NCBI RefSeq assembly: GCF_003971195.1
Contig: NZ_CP034593.1
Span: forward strand, 2,294,001 to 2,358,000
Length of the DNA stretch: 64,000 nt
Source of the DNA: Flaviflexus ciconiae
GTDB lineage: Bacteria > Actinomycetota > Actinomycetes > Actinomycetales > Actinomycetaceae
Reading direction: 5' to 3'
Part shown: one piece after another, positions 9,601 to 16,257 of the stretch
Layout: each line of letters begins with the position of its first letter
How positions within the stretch are numbered: position 1 is the first letter of the stretch
The notes under the pieces: model-generated
Databases searched by the model: none
The model's input: the letters and a program-made list of their open reading frames with translations, nothing else
What the model was told of the DNA's origin: nothing
Translations under genes and position numbers: made by a program

Positions 9601-9789
9601 ATGACTAGCAAGCTTCGGATTGCAGCTCTTATGGCAGCAATTCTCAGCATGGCATCGGGCGCCGGCGTGGCGTACGCGATGAATGCTGACGATAGTGAGC
9701 CGCGCGTCCTCATCACCGTCAAGGGCGGTAACTACGACGAGGATGACCAGCAGCAGGAAAACCCGGCCACAGAGTTTCCTGCTCCCTGA
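9601..9789 (+). CDS. Small exported protein, unknown function
   Basis: A 62-residue protein started at ATG 9601 behind a strong AAGGAGGATGAA. An N-terminal signal-like segment (SKLRIAALMAAILSMASGAGVAYA) with AYA before the mature region suggests cleavage near residue 25. The remaining ~37 residues are very acidic (NYDEDDQQQE). It lies 100 bases after the repeat protein and shares the same export design, so the two may be co-expressed. Confidence 0.65.
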   Translation: MTSKLRIAALMAAILSMASGAGVAYAMNADDSEPRVLITVKGGNYDEDDQQQENPATEFPAP

Positions 9790-9816
9790 CAGTGACCGAT
9801 CAGGCGGCTCATCCGC

Positions 9817-9859
9817 CAGTGAGGGCCCGGCTCCATCTGATAGAACCGGGCCCTCACTG
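9817..9859. terminator. Strong bidirectional hairpin between convergent genes
   Basis: A perfect 14-bp inverted repeat, CAGTGAGGGCCCGG (9817-9830) and CCGGGCCCTCACTG (9846-9859), surrounds a 15-base loop. It separates the small exported-protein gene from the leftward VOC gene. Confidence 0.75.
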
Positions 9860-9895
9860 GTCATTGCCACTCAGCGGCTGAAGAGTTCAATCGGG

Positions 9896-10672
9896 TTAGT
9901 CCATGCCGTCAAGATTGGCTTCCCACAGGCCGTAGGGGACCCCTGCAGGGGTCGTTGCGTAGGTGAACCTGCCCATTTCACCCATGTCAACGAACTCTTC
10001 GTCGGCAGTTCCACCGTTTTCGCGAACGAGGTCCGCTGACTTGTCGAGATCGTCAGTGAAAAGTGAAACAAACCAGGTGGCTTTGGTGTTCCCGTCCTGT
10101 TGTGGGAACGCAAAACCGTATGCGTCTGCCGGTGCTCCGGGCACCTTGATCGTCCAGTATTCGTCGCCGTGATTGACCAAATCCAGATCGAAAGCGTTGG
10201 CGTAGAAAGCGGCTGAGGTGGCTGGGTCGGGGCTGAGGTGCTCGAACCAGAACGGTGAACCGGGGACCATCATGACGTCAATCCCGTTAAAGGTGATCGG
10301 CTCCCACAGCCCAAAGTGAGCTCCGGAAGGATCCTTGAGGAAAACTTGCTTGCCGAGCTCCATCACTTGCTGGATCTCAACGCCATCCATTGCGATAACT
10401 TCCGCACCGAGTTCCTTAACTCGCGCGAGTGCGCTCTCAATCTTGTCGACCGAGATCCAGACATCTATTGCGTCTGGTTCGGACTCTTCCGCTGGCACTG
10501 GCCAGATTCCGCTAACTGGCTTTCCTGCGATGGAGGCGATTGCGTATCCTCCCATTGCTGGATCGCCTGGAGGAATCTCCCATCCAGCTGTTCGGCGAAA
10601 AAATTCGGTACCGGAATCCAGGTCATTGAACTCCACCTGCATCCAACAGGGGGTTCCGTGTGTAAATTCCAT
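9896..10672 (-). CDS. VOC-superfamily protein with two glyoxalase-like domains
   Basis: A protein of 258 residues made of two similar βαβββ modules. The first starts with GTPCWMQVEFNDLDSGTEFF and ends KDPSGAHFGLWEP; the second starts with GSPFWFEHLSPDPATSAAFY and ends ATTPAGVPYGLWEA. The repeated 'phe-tyr-gly-leu-trp' ends are typical of the CFP30B-like glyoxalase/bleomycin-resistance branch. The start ATG 10672 is chosen for GGGAGG seven bases upstream. The reaction is unknown. Confidence 0.8.
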   Translation of the reverse strand: MEFTHGTPCWMQVEFNDLDSGTEFFRRTAGWEIPPGDPAMGGYAIASIAGKPVSGIWPVPAEESEPDAIDVWISVDKIESALARVKELGAEVIAMDGVEIQQVMELGKQVFLKDPSGAHFGLWEPITFNGIDVMMVPGSPFWFEHLSPDPATSAAFYANAFDLDLVNHGDEYWTIKVPGAPADAYGFAFPQQDGNTKATWFVSLFTDDLDKSADLVRENGGTADEEFVDMGEMGRFTYATTPAGVPYGLWEANLDGMD

Positions 10673-10689
10673 AACACCTCCCAAGTGTG

Positions 10690-11327
10690 AGACCTACGTT
10701 ACAACCCCTGTCTGGTAGAGGGTAGTGGAAAATGTGGGGACTTGGGGCTGGGAGTCGAAGTCGGTAAATCGATCCGGAGTCCGAGCGGAAACTTTCTGCA
10801 AGCGCGCTTTCACTTCGAGATTTCCGTTCGTAACTTGGGTGAAAGTCAGGAGGCCTAGGTTCCCAGAGTTCAACTCGCATCAGTGTGAGGGGCCGACCAT
10901 GTCTCTGTGATAAGAAGATGTGGAGGCCTCGATCTTGGTGCCCGTCCGAACAACAAGTAAAGGCTCTTAAGGGGTGATGCCTGAGGATTTGGAATGAGTC
11001 TTGATCCGTCTTTAGAGAACCCTGGCTGAATCATCTGTGGCTGTTGTGGGCTGCTTACATAAGGCCCCGAATGTCCTCGGAATTCCAACATGATTCGTCT
11101 TGTCGCATCGTCCTTCCCGACATTTGCGTGTACGGCCCAACCGTATATTTACTCTGTCACCACATACTCGGTCTGGCGGACGAGAGGAAGTGTTGCTTGC
11201 GCCATCAACTCAAGTTGCACGCTCAGGCCCATCTGGCCCTACACACAAGGACGTGCAGTTGAAGATCGCGCGTAATTCGCGCTCCGCGGCATCGCTGGCC
11301 TGGGGCGGGATGGTATAGCGCAAGGCG
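10690..11327. other. About 640 bases without a recognisable gene
   Basis: Short open frames exist on both strands, but none has a plausible start, ribosome site or natural composition. One 20-base stretch (from 10889) resembles the terminator stem of tRNA-Ser(GCT) at 12119. The region adjoins the broken NYN gene and is probably decayed DNA. Confidence 0.4.
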
Positions 11328-11960
11328 TTAGTGCCACTTGTCGGGGCGTTGATAGGGTTTTCCGTTCTTCGTGAACTTGTCCGGCAGCTGGGCATTGCGG
11401 ATCTTTGCTACGCCTATTTGAAAGGAGGCTGGCATCAATTCTTTGAGTTCGGATGATGAGCGCTTTGGAGGAAAGGCGCAAAAAATGAACATGTTTGATC
11501 GGATTTTCCTGGCAGCTCGAACTGCTGGGGCAACGGCACTGTCCGCAGAAACTATCATTGCGGTATCGAAGATGTCTTTGGCAACGTCTACGACTATCGA
11601 TGTTGCAAGGTTGACGTCCGTTTCCTTTTCCTCGTAGCTGATGCATTTGTGGCCACACTTAAAGCAGCGCCGTTCCTTTTGCTGATACCGGCCATGAATT
11701 ACTTCAAGGATTGTGGGATTAGCGGCGACCAGGGCGTCTAGGTAATGGTCTTGTCTGCTTTGTGCGTCAGGGTCGTTGAGTACGGAAGAGGTAAAGTACT
11801 TGACGGATACGAGTCTCTGGCGTGGGCGCAGCGATCTAGACAGCTTTACGACATTCAGCTACAGATTTGCACGGTTACTACTGTCGTGTAGGCCGTGGTA
11901 CAGGTTGAATCCATCGATATAAACGGCCAGGCGCTCCTGCTGGGAGTTCTCGTTCACCAT
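11328..11960 (-). pseudogene. NYN-domain (PIN-like) RNase gene interrupted by an amber codon
   Basis: Reading left from ATG 11960, the first 33 codons give LAVYIDGFNLYHGLHDSS, the classic NYN start with its metal-binding Asp. Codon 34 is TAG (11859-11861), where relatives usually have a Trp. The same frame then continues without another stop to TAA 11328: LNVVKLSRSLRP, KYFTSSV, a CFKCGHK-CISYEEKETDVNLA segment, SADSAVAPAV, FPPKRSSSEL and a NGKPYQRPDKW tail. The total is 210 codons, the normal length. One substitution (TGG to TAG) therefore breaks an otherwise intact gene. Confidence 0.75.
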
Positions 11961-11973
11961 TTGGTATTTCGCC

Positions 11974-12071
11974 TTGGCTTTCGCTGTTTACCGGGTATTG
12001 TCAACTCATACCACGCTTCGGTTGCAAACACGACTGAAGTCCGACGGCCCCTTTCCGAAGGGGCCGTTTTT
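11974..12071 (+). promoter_or_regulatory. Promoter-like pair plus intrinsic terminator; possible small RNA
   Basis: TTGGCT (11974-11979) and TATTGT (11996-12001) are spaced by 16 bases. About 40 bases downstream lies a clean rightward terminator: stem ACGGCCCCTT (12044-12053), loop TCCG, stem AAGGGGCCGT (12058-12067) and a TTTTT run. No coding frame lies between, so a ~65-nt transcript is possible. The terminator is clear; the promoter is weak. Confidence 0.4.
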
Positions 12072-12118
12072 GTTTGCGCCCACAATGATCGAGCAAGCCG
12101 GAACGTCTAAACGCAAAA

Positions 12119-12146
12119 GGGCCGACCATGTTTCCATGATCGGCCC
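12119..12146 (-). terminator. Native terminator of tRNA-Ser(GCT), now separated from it by the prophage
   Basis: Read leftward, this is GGGCCGATCATG, loop GAAA, CATGGTCGGCCC, then TTTTG: a 12-bp stem with one mismatch and a U-run. It lies immediately left of the attL copy of the tRNA 3' end. It would have terminated the tRNA gene before the phage inserted. Confidence 0.7.
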
Positions 12147-12151
12147 GATTT

Positions 12152-12172
12152 GCGGAGACGGAGGGATTTGAA
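12152..12172. repeat. attL core, duplicated 3' end of tRNA-Ser(GCT)
   Basis: The 21 bases beginning GCGGAGACGGAGG and ending GATTTGAA match 50923-50943 exactly. They correspond to the T-loop, T-stem 3' strand, acceptor 3' strand and discriminator of the tRNA (leftward orientation). Identity stops right after this point on both sides. Confidence 0.85.
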
Positions 12173-12178
12173 ACAAGA

Positions 12179-12216
12179 CCCCTAGATACTGGTGTTATAC
12201 CAACGATCTACCGGGG
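12179..12216. other. Long hairpin with tRNA-like layout beside attL
   Basis: CCCCTAGAT (12179-12187) pairs with ATCTA-CC-GGGG (12206-12216, two-base bulge). An inner TGGT/ACCA hairpin lies inside it. On the minus strand, GGTAGAT followed by GTTGG-TATAACA-CCAGT imitates a tRNA D-loop and anticodon arm, but U33 and a matching acceptor strand are missing. It is a phage-side structure or a decayed tRNA copy, not a functional tRNA. Confidence 0.35.
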
Positions 12217-12230
12217 CAGTGGCCTAACAA

Positions 12231-12238
12231 TGTATCCC
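12231..12238 (+). promoter_or_regulatory. Candidate integrase arm-type site (left)
   Basis: The octamer TGTATCCC lies 58 bases inside attL. The same octamer occurs three times within 140-180 bases inside attR, all in one orientation. After excision these would flank the attP core, as arm-type integrase sites do. Confidence 0.4.
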
Positions 12239-12272
12239 TCAAGTGTCCCTGAGTCCTTCACTTCGTGCAGGC

Positions 12273-12644
12273 TTAAGCAACATTTGCCAACCGCCGCCGA
12301 TACGCCTCTACAATCCAATCCGTCACGTCGAGCTCATCAGCGATCCCGTGCACGTCACTTCCATGGATCCGCTCAGCCAACCGATACTCCGCCTCACTGA
12401 TGAGTAGTCCTGCAGCATGCTCATCCACCCAAGCCTCACGCGCCGGCTCACACGGCCCATCATGCCCAAACCACGCATGCACCGCCTCATGAGCAAGAGT
12501 GCAACGCTGCCACCTAGGCGAGAGTCTGGCGTCCACGATGATCAGCCGCTGCTCATGCCAATACGCTCCCGGCTTCGGGTAAGGCAGGAAGACTACGTGC
12601 ACGCCCTCACGCTCGAGGGCCGCAATCAACTCAAGATCGGTCAC
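12273..12644 (-). CDS. ImmA/IrrE-family metallopeptidase
   Basis: A 123-residue protein with the zinc motif HEAVH (LAHEAVHAWFG) and a downstream glutamate-containing helix (VDEHAAGLLI). In phages and mobile elements such peptidases cleave a repressor to trigger induction. It is the last gene of the leftward lysogeny operon, which supports that role here. The only available start is GTG 12644, with no ribosome site, so it may depend on coupling or leaderless translation. The end is at TTA 12273. Confidence 0.8.
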   Translation of the reverse strand: MTDLELIAALEREGVHVVFLPYPKPGAYWHEQRLIIVDARLSPRWQRCTLAHEAVHAWFGHDGPCEPAREAWVDEHAAGLLISEAEYRLAERIHGSDVHGIADELDVTDWIVEAYRRRLANVA

Positions 12645-12683
12645 GTAATGGAGCGTAAACGATGGTGAGGGCGAATAGGTGCC

Positions 12684-13153
12684 TCAGTTATCTTCGGCTT
12701 CCCCGTCCTCACCGATAGGTTCCTCGACGTCAGGCGATAGAAAATCGATCTCCAAACCGTCCGGAGGGATTTCAATTTTGCACGGGGAATCATTGCAATT
12801 GTTGCGGCCATACTCGGAGCAACTGCGAGCCAGAGCACTGGCATGGCAAAGTCTTTGAACTCTGCAGAGAGCGCCGAGAATCGCTTATTAGCCACGTCGC
12901 CCCTAACGTCACCGATCTCTCCAGTGATATCAAGAACTACTTGAGCCGTTCCCGCCGCCATCCACTCGCCCTCAGACAAGCGGACGTCCAATGTATAGAC
13001 TATTTGAGTGAAGTTTGCTTCGCCGGAATCGTCGCTGGAGGGATCAGCAAAAAGTTTTACGTAAGACTTGACCGCCGCATCGTCACCGTGAGTGTTTAGA
13101 TTATCAATTGGTGACACCATTATGCGGATAAGGCTCGATGAACTGATATGCAC
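12684..13153 (-). CDS. SecB-like chaperone of a toxin-antitoxin-chaperone operon (frameshifted)
   Basis: GTG 13153 overlaps the antitoxin stop (TAGTG) behind GGGCGGGAG. The frame gives a β-rich N-terminus (NFTQIVYTLDVRLSEGEW, AQVVLDITGEIG) and then SAEFKDFAMPVLW. Near 12824 the frame must slip by -1 to continue as ARSCSEYG, CKIEIPPDGLEIDF and an acidic tail ending at TGA 12684. Without the slip the frame turns into an unnatural basic sequence ending at 12641. The spliced pattern 'FA-x-x-VLW-x-x-R ... IEIPP' resembles the C-terminal part of SecB-like chaperones. The assignment is by fold-pattern recognition and moderate. Confidence 0.45.
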
Positions 13154-13617
13154 TAACGACTCCCGCCCAGGGGGCCAGCATGCTTCTGGGGTGTTCCCGA
13201 AGTCCAAGGCTGCCACGATTCCGTTTCCTTAATCAGAGACTCAAGTCTGCGAACATCAGAGGCCCGCTCTAAGGAATCAGCGTTATGCTCGAACTGGCTA
13301 TTAGTGTCATATTCTGATGTGTCTGAGCCTTGCATGCAAGGATGACCGTCAGCAAGCTGGACGTTGTAGTGAATCTCTGCACCGATGGCTACGGCATACT
13401 CCCGTAACGTCCTGCGGCGGACATCTGCCCGACCGGTCTCCAGTCTCGAGATGTTAGCCTGGTCTGTGCCCATTATTCTGGCAACGACCTTCTGAGTTAG
13501 ACCGAGGGGCTCCCTTGAGCGACGAATGTCAACTAGAGCTTCAAGGACTTCCTCGTCCCGCAAGGCCTGATCCACTGCCCATTCAAATACCTGCTCTTCC
13601 GTCAGTCTTATTGTCAT
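13153..13617 (-). CDS. HigA-like antitoxin with XRE helix-turn-helix and C-terminal extension
   Basis: A 154-residue protein. Residues ~35-85 form the helix-turn-helix (LTQKVVARIMGTDQANISRLETGRADV) followed by HigA-like YAVAIGAEIHYNV. About 60 further residues, acidic and ending with ESWQPWTSGTPQ, are longer than a simple antitoxin. In known toxin-antitoxin-chaperone systems such an extension binds the SecB-like chaperone. The start ATG 13617 has a strong GGTGAGGAGGG site. Its own promoter and palindrome lie upstream, and it overlaps the chaperone start by one base. Confidence 0.65.
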   Translation of the reverse strand: MTIRLTEEQVFEWAVDQALRDEEVLEALVDIRRSREPLGLTQKVVARIMGTDQANISRLETGRADVRRRTLREYAVAIGAEIHYNVQLADGHPCMQGSDTSEYDTNSQFEHNADSLERASDVRRLESLIKETESWQPWTSGTPQKHAGPLGGSR

Positions 13618-13659
13618 GGTCCCTCCTCACCTCTATTCGTTTACAACATGGTGTCATAA

Positions 13660-13689
13660 ATTCTATGCTCGATATGGCATTTTCGCCAT
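13660..13689 (-). promoter_or_regulatory. Promoter and palindromic operator before the antitoxin gene
   Basis: Read leftward, TGGCGA (13688-13683) and TAGAAT (13665-13660) are spaced by 17 bases. ATGGC-gaaaat-GCCAT (13674-13689), a palindrome, covers the -35 element. This suits autorepression by the HTH antitoxin and would give the antitoxin a promoter separate from the toxin gene. Confidence 0.4.
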
Positions 13690-13705
13690 GCGGATAACGT
13701 CACAA

Positions 13706-14299
13706 CTAAGTAACGCGCCGCTTTCGATGCCATGCCCAGCCGCGATCGCAAGCGCTATATATTCGGCCGTCTTGCAGCCTCTTTTGCGTGGCGTATGACG
13801 GGTTCTCCGCTCTCGACTTTATATGTTTAAGCTGTGATCCGAGACTAACCAGAAGGCTCGTGCTCGCAGGTTCGGCGTAGTAAATGCGGCATAACCACTC
13901 TTTCCCATCGAACCGGAGAGGCTCAGGAACGCGTATCTCAAACACGTCGGGATGGTCCCTTGTTCGAACAGTATGTCCTTTTTCGCCCCAGTGGTCGTCG
14001 TCATCCTGACTGAGCTTTCCTCCCGCTGCCTTCCTGAGGGCCACTTCGATTTCGGCTTTCATATACCCTCGCCTCTCAGTCGGAATAGATTCTCTGTCGT
14101 AGTCCGCGTCAAGATCCTCATTTAGGTAGCATGGCATGTCGTGCCAGGAGCGGTTTGGCTGGTTCCCGTCAAAGAACTCTCCTACATGTAACCACTTATA
14201 AGGCATCGGGGTTCGAGTGCACGATCGAAGCTTCTTATTCTGGTGCGAATAGCGCTCACGACGAGCGTGGTCATGGGGATCCCTCATTCTGCTACTCAT
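13706..14299 (-). CDS. HigB/Gp49-like toxin candidate
   Basis: A 197-residue protein started at ATG 14299, which overlaps the repressor stop and has GGGAGAAGAGAATCAGG before it. The C-terminal ~90 residues (VFEIRVPEPLRFDGKEWLCRIYYAEP, TSLLVSLGSQLKHIK, TQKRLQDG) follow the β-strand and Lys/Gln pattern of HigB/RelE-type mRNA interferases. The N-terminal ~90 residues are acidic and unrecognised. It sits directly before the HigA-like gene, as HigB does, though with an 88-base gap holding a promoter. Moderate assignment. Confidence 0.45.
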   Translation of the reverse strand: MSSRMRDPHDHARRERYSHQNKKLRSCTRTPMPYKWLHVGEFFDGNQPNRSWHDMPCYLNEDLDADYDRESIPTERRGYMKAEIEVALRKAAGGKLSQDDDDHWGEKGHTVRTRDHPDVFEIRVPEPLRFDGKEWLCRIYYAEPASTSLLVSLGSQLKHIKSRAENPSYATQKRLQDGRIYSACDRGWAWHRKRRVT

Positions 14300-15074
14300 C
14301 CTGATTCTCTTCTCCCACACCGTTGTGGGGGTCTAGCTGTGCATGCGGGGACGCTGCCGGGGTGTAGTCCGATTGGAGCACCTCAGCCAGTTTCGCCTGC
14401 GCAACATCGTCATAGGCGACAGCAGGATCCGGGGTAGCTGCGCTCGCGGCCGCAGACTTCTCCTGTTCAGTAGGCGCGCTCGTGGGCGTGGGTTCGGTGT
14501 CTCGTCTCTGCAGTGGTGCGAACTTCTCGATGATCTTGTGTGCCCATTCGAGCCTCTCTTTGTCGCTCATCCCCGCTAGTTCCGAGGGCTGGGAGCGTGA
14601 TTGCTCAATGCGATCGGAAACAAACTCAAAAGCTTCCTCAGCTACATCGAGAAGCGCGGTCACAGTGAAGTCATCGCGATCGCCCACCCTGCGGTCAATA
14701 TAGATGGTGAAGGTAAGACGGTCCTCGCTTACGGAGATGTCATAGTCGTTTGTGCCGGCACTTACGCCCTCGATGTCTTCATCATCAAAGCCCTCTTCAA
14801 CCGCTTCGTCAGTGTCGACGTGATCCTCGAGAGGGTAAGGGGGCAATCCATTTAGAACTCCTTGGGAGGAACCAAGTTTCCAGTTGAGCGCCCGGTCGAT
14901 TTTGAAGAGGGTGGAGTCGCGGTAGGAGTCGCGACGAGCGTTTTCGATTTCACCAACCATGCGTGGAGATAGGTCTGCCTTCTCCGCTAACTCGCGTTGG
15001 GTGTCAATGCCCAAGGTTGCGCGTCGTTGAGTGACGGCTTGCGCGAGGGCTTGTGTATCGACGTTCGGATTCAT
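14292..15074 (-). CDS. Phage repressor-type XRE protein
   Basis: A 260-residue protein with an N-terminal helix-turn-helix (RRATLGIDTQRELAEKADLSPRMVGEIENARRDSY), a middle acidic segment and an Ala/Pro/Glu-rich C-terminal tail. It is the first gene of the leftward operon, opposite a Cro-like gene across an operator-rich gap, the position of the lysogeny repressor. The downstream ImmA/IrrE gene suggests that induction may occur by proteolysis. Confidence 0.8.
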   Translation of the reverse strand: MNPNVDTQALAQAVTQRRATLGIDTQRELAEKADLSPRMVGEIENARRDSYRDSTLFKIDRALNWKLGSSQGVLNGLPPYPLEDHVDTDEAVEEGFDDEDIEGVSAGTNDYDISVSEDRLTFTIYIDRRVGDRDDFTVTALLDVAEEAFEFVSDRIEQSRSQPSELAGMSDKERLEWAHKIIEKFAPLQRRDTEPTPTSAPTEQEKSAAASAATPDPAVAYDDVAQAKLAEVLQSDYTPAASPHAQLDPHNGVGEENQDE

Positions 15075-15265
15075 TCCTCAATCGTGCCGGAAACGGATAG
15101 GAACATCAAAAGTAATTTTGCAGGAACAAACAGGAGACACGCCGGAAACCCGCGCCTGTAATTACAGACTTGTTCTCCTTTCTGACCTGCGAAAACACGC
15201 ACAATAAGGAACGTTCCTATGCAATATTGTTGCTCGTGCCAATTTGTTCCTGTAGGGTCGTGGGC
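15075..15265. promoter_or_regulatory. Divergent immunity operator region
   Basis: The gap between the repressor and Cro-like genes contains repeated GGAAC words: TAGGAACATC (15098-15107), CAGGAACAAA (15121-15130), the palindrome GGAACGTTCC (15208-15217) and TTTGTTCCTG (15243-15252, the exact inverse of the second). A separate perfect palindrome, CTGTAATTACAG, lies at 15156-15167. Spacing suggests several repressor/Cro sites. I could not fix the promoters. Confidence 0.55.
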
Positions 15266-15634
15266 ATGAAAAGGAACAAGCAGGAATGTGAAGCGGAAAG
15301 AATCGGAACGACGCTCCGCACAATCCGTGAACTTCGCGGATTCACGCAAGACGAGTTCGCCAATGAACTACTAATTTCACGCCCGTATCTGACGAATATT
15401 GAGCTCGGACGAAAGCCACTTAGCGAAAAACTACTCACCAAGGCATCTGAGGTTCTCAACGTCCGCCCAATCGCAATCATCCGTGAAGGCTACTTCGACG
15501 CCGACGAAGCTACGCGCCAGATCGAAGAGAACAAGCTCCGCAAGGATCTGAAAGCCGCGCAGGACCAAATCAAGCGGATGTCAAAACAACTCGAAGATTT
15601 ATCGCTGCGCCTCCCTCAGGGTGTGACGGCATGA
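15266..15634 (+). CDS. Cro-like XRE regulator with coiled-coil tail
   Basis: A 122-residue protein. Residues ~10-65 are a helix-turn-helix (LRGFTQDEFANELLISRPYLTNIELGRKPL). Residues ~85-118 are heptad-like (LRKDLKAAQDQIKRMSKQLEDLSL). I used ATG 15266, since the longer open frame runs back through the operators. It is the first rightward early gene and overlaps the next gene by four bases. Confidence 0.75.
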   Translation: MKRNKQECEAERIGTTLRTIRELRGFTQDEFANELLISRPYLTNIELGRKPLSEKLLTKASEVLNVRPIAIIREGYFDADEATRQIEENKLRKDLKAAQDQIKRMSKQLEDLSLRLPQGVTA

Positions 15635-16221
15635 CCACTCCCACCACCAGCATGCAAGGCGGGTTCTACCTCTATCTTGTCGAGTTTGGCTCAAACCTCA
15701 CGAAGGTAGGCATTACCGGCAATCCTAAAGAGAGGATCCGCCAACATCGTTACACAGGTAAGCGAATCGGGCATCCAATGCAACGCGTGTGGATTTCTGA
15801 GTACCCCCACCTTGAAGCAAAAGTCAACGAGCTGACCATCAAAGGGGATAGTCAAACCGAACTCCTGCAACGGTCATTCGATTCGTGCCTCGCTCAAGCA
15901 GAGACACTACCCAAGACACGAGGCACGACCCCGTCCTACTTTGCAGAGCTCCTCGCGCCGGCGGCACTTAAGCAGTTCCTCAAGTTTCGAGACATGTCCT
16001 ATGGACAGCTTGCAGCGAAGTCTGGTTGCTCAAAGGCCCTTATTGGTCACCTTGCAGCTGGGCGGCGTGACGGCACTGGAAACGAAATCGCCCAGGCTAT
16101 CTGCCAAGCGATTGACATCCCCATTGAGGCGCTATTCAAACCAAGAACCACCGACGCAACATCCAGCGATGCACGTTTAGCGGTTGTAGCCAGCCGGAAC
16201 AACGGAAAGACCGCCGCGTAG
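15631..16221 (+). CDS. GIY-YIG-like / XRE helix-turn-helix fusion protein
   Basis: A 196-residue protein. Residues ~11-80 resemble the GIY-YIG (T5orf172/MUG113-type) fold: FYLYLVEFGSNLTKVGITGNPKERIRQHRYTG, with the paired tyrosines, the following Lys-Val-Gly and the Arg helix. Residues ~115-165 form an XRE helix-turn-helix (MSYGQLAAKSGCSKALIGHLAAG). It is coupled (ATGA) to the Cro-like gene. It may be a sequence-targeted nuclease or a regulator that retains a nuclease fold. Confidence 0.65.
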   Translation: MTTPTTSMQGGFYLYLVEFGSNLTKVGITGNPKERIRQHRYTGKRIGHPMQRVWISEYPHLEAKVNELTIKGDSQTELLQRSFDSCLAQAETLPKTRGTTPSYFAELLAPAALKQFLKFRDMSYGQLAAKSGCSKALIGHLAAGRRDGTGNEIAQAICQAIDIPIEALFKPRTTDATSSDARLAVVASRNNGKTAA

Positions 16222-16257
16222 CAGCGCGACGGTCCCAATCGAAAGGAATTAGCTTTC

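Noticed and set aside
12155-12226. A functional leftward tRNA beside attL
   Set aside because: T-arm 3' half and acceptor 3' strand are present (from attL), but the 5' acceptor strand does not pair and U33 is absent in the best anticodon arm.
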